In this document: positions 6,043-6,826 of the stretch, one piece after another
Position numbering within the stretch: position 1 is the first letter of the stretch
Layout: each line of letters starts with the position of its first letter
Assembly: GCA_002336855.1 (NCBI GenBank)
Contig: DDEV01000003.1
Coordinates: 1-6,826, forward strand
Length of the DNA: 6,826 bases
DNA from: Leucobacter sp. UBA1945
GTDB taxonomy: Bacteria > Actinomycetota > Actinomycetes > Actinomycetales > Microbacteriaceae
Direction of reading: 5' to 3'
Translations under genes and position numbers: made by a program
The notes under the pieces: model-generated
Database searches by the model: none
What the model saw: the letters and a program-made list of their open reading frames with translations, nothing else
Told to the model about the DNA's origin: nothing

Positions 6043-6062
6043 GGAACCGAGCGCCAGAGGGT

Positions 6063-6826
6063 TTACCAGGCGCGTTCGGTGTTGCGAATGGTGGGCTCGA
6101 TCGGCACGCGCACGCCGCGCTCCTGAGCTACCTCGGCGGCACGCTCGTAGCCCGCGTCGACGTGACGAATAACGCCCATGCCCGGGTCGTTGGTGAGCAG
6201 CCGCTCGAGCTTCTCGGCTGCGAGCTCGGTGCCGTCGGCGACCGATACCTGCCCGGTGTGGATCGAGCGGCCGATGCCGACGCCGCCACCGTGGTGAATG
6301 GACACCCAGGTCGCACCCGACGAGGTTGCGGTGAGCGCGTTGAGCAGCGGCCAGTCGGCGATTGCGTCTGAGCCGTCGGCCATGGCTTCGGTCTCACGGT
6401 AGGGCGATGCGACCGAGCCCGAGTCGAGGTGGTCGCGACCGATGACGATCGGAGCTTTGACCTTGCCCTCGGCAACAAGCTTGTTGAAGAGCAGGCCGGC
6501 CTGCTGACGCTCGCCGTAGCCGAGCCAGCAGATGCGAGCCGGCAGGCCTTCGTATTCGACGCGCTCTGCGGCGGCGTCGAGCCAGTGGTGCAGGTGCTTG
6601 TTCTCGGGGAAGAGCTCCTTCAGAGCTGCGTCGGTGACGGCGATGTCTTCGGGATCACCCGAGAGCGCGGCCCAGCGGAACGGGCCGAGGCCCTCGCAGA
6701 AGAGCGGGCGAATGTAGGCCGGCACGAAGCCGGGAAACTCGAAGGCGCGGTCGTAGCCGCCCTTGCGCGCTTCGTCGCGGATCGAGTTGCCGTAGTCGAA
6801 CACCTCAGCGCCGCCGTCGAGGAAGC
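6063..6826 (-). CDS. hutU: Urocanase (urocanate hydratase), C-terminal part
   Basis: The second step of histidine breakdown: it converts urocanate plus water to 4-imidazolone-5-propanoate, using a tightly bound NAD+ as electrophile, in the cytoplasm. The window holds 253 residues plus the stop, roughly the C-terminal 45% of a protein usually about 550-560 aa; the reading frame stays open to the window edge, and the valine codon at 6801-6803 is internal, not a start. Seen, in fragment numbering from the first whole codon: F-D-Y-G-N at 9-13; R-P-L-F-C-E-G at 39-45, whose Cys43 matches the active-site Cys (Cys410 in Pseudomonas putida); G-P-F-R-W at 48-52; A-L-S-G-D-P-E-D at 54-61; R-D-H-L-D at 131-135; and H-H-G-G-G-V-G at 178-184, all hallmarks of urocanase. 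It is upstream of hutI on the same strand; the 241-bp gap with a large hairpin may uncouple their expression. Confidence 0.97.
   Translation of the reverse strand, partial: FLDGGAEVFDYGNSIRDEARKGGYDRAFEFPGFVPAYIRPLFCEGLGPFRWAALSGDPEDIAVTDAALKELFPENKHLHHWLDAAAERVEYEGLPARICWLGYGERQQAGLLFNKLVAEGKVKAPIVIGRDHLDSGSVASPYRETEAMADGSDAIADWPLLNALTATSSGATWVSIHHGGGVGIGRSIHTGQVSVADGTELAAEKLERLLTNDPGMGVIRHVDAGYERAAEVAQERGVRVPIEPTIRNTERAW

Noticed and set aside
5918..6051. GGAACAGAG (5918-5926) and GGAACCGAG (6043-6051) flanking the palindrome as a possible target-site duplication
   Set aside because: Only 8 of 9 match, and the left copy is 2 nt away from the palindrome edge; too weak to claim an insertion.
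5610..6371. Open frames on both strands crossing the hutU-hutI gap, some beginning with the same M-R-I-G-D-M
   Set aside because: The shared beginning comes from the palindrome being read from both arms; the frames run into hutI or hutU antisense and show no coding character or good start site.

Overview
The window comes from a GC-rich actinobacterial chromosome, most likely Micrococcales and plausibly Microbacteriaceae. This rests on base composition, on the actinobacterial style of the Hut proteins (for example the H-G-N-Q-L motif in HutI) and on an IclR regulator beside hut genes; no rRNA or marker gene confirms it. Genes are tightly packed: the only sizeable non-coding gap is 241 bp.

Three genes of histidine breakdown frame the window. 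On the left the 3' end of hutH (histidine ammonia-lyase) runs rightward. On the right hutU (urocanase, C-terminal part only) and hutI (imidazolonepropionase, complete) run leftward. Together these enzymes perform histidine -> urocanate -> imidazolonepropionate -> N-formimidoyl-glutamate. The last step (hutG, or hutF plus a deformylase) is not in view.

Between hutH and hutI lie four genes. A leftward NAD(P)-binding SDR protein (378-1268) converges on hutH. A rightward IclR-family regulator (1310-2110) is divergent from the SDR across only 41 bp, and that gap is almost filled by an imperfect inverted repeat that looks like an operator. A four-helix membrane protein (2110-2634) overlaps the regulator's stop codon and is probably translationally coupled to it. 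A leftward P1B-type metal ATPase (2646-4532) sits 53 bp downstream of hutI on the same strand. IclR proteins control hut genes in some actinobacteria (HutR of Corynebacterium resistens), so the regulator is a reasonable hut regulator, but this is inferred from position.

The least ordinary DNA is the hutU-hutI gap (5822-6062). It holds a 114-nt palindrome with 50 possible base pairs and, next to it, a short perfect 8-bp hairpin of REP-like appearance. The other points worth checking are two changed metal/active-site positions in HutI and the unusual metal-site and HP-locus motifs of the ATPase. I see no transposase, phage gene, CRISPR array or RNA gene, and no convincing new multi-gene system: this is a mostly ordinary catabolic region with a few unexplained details.
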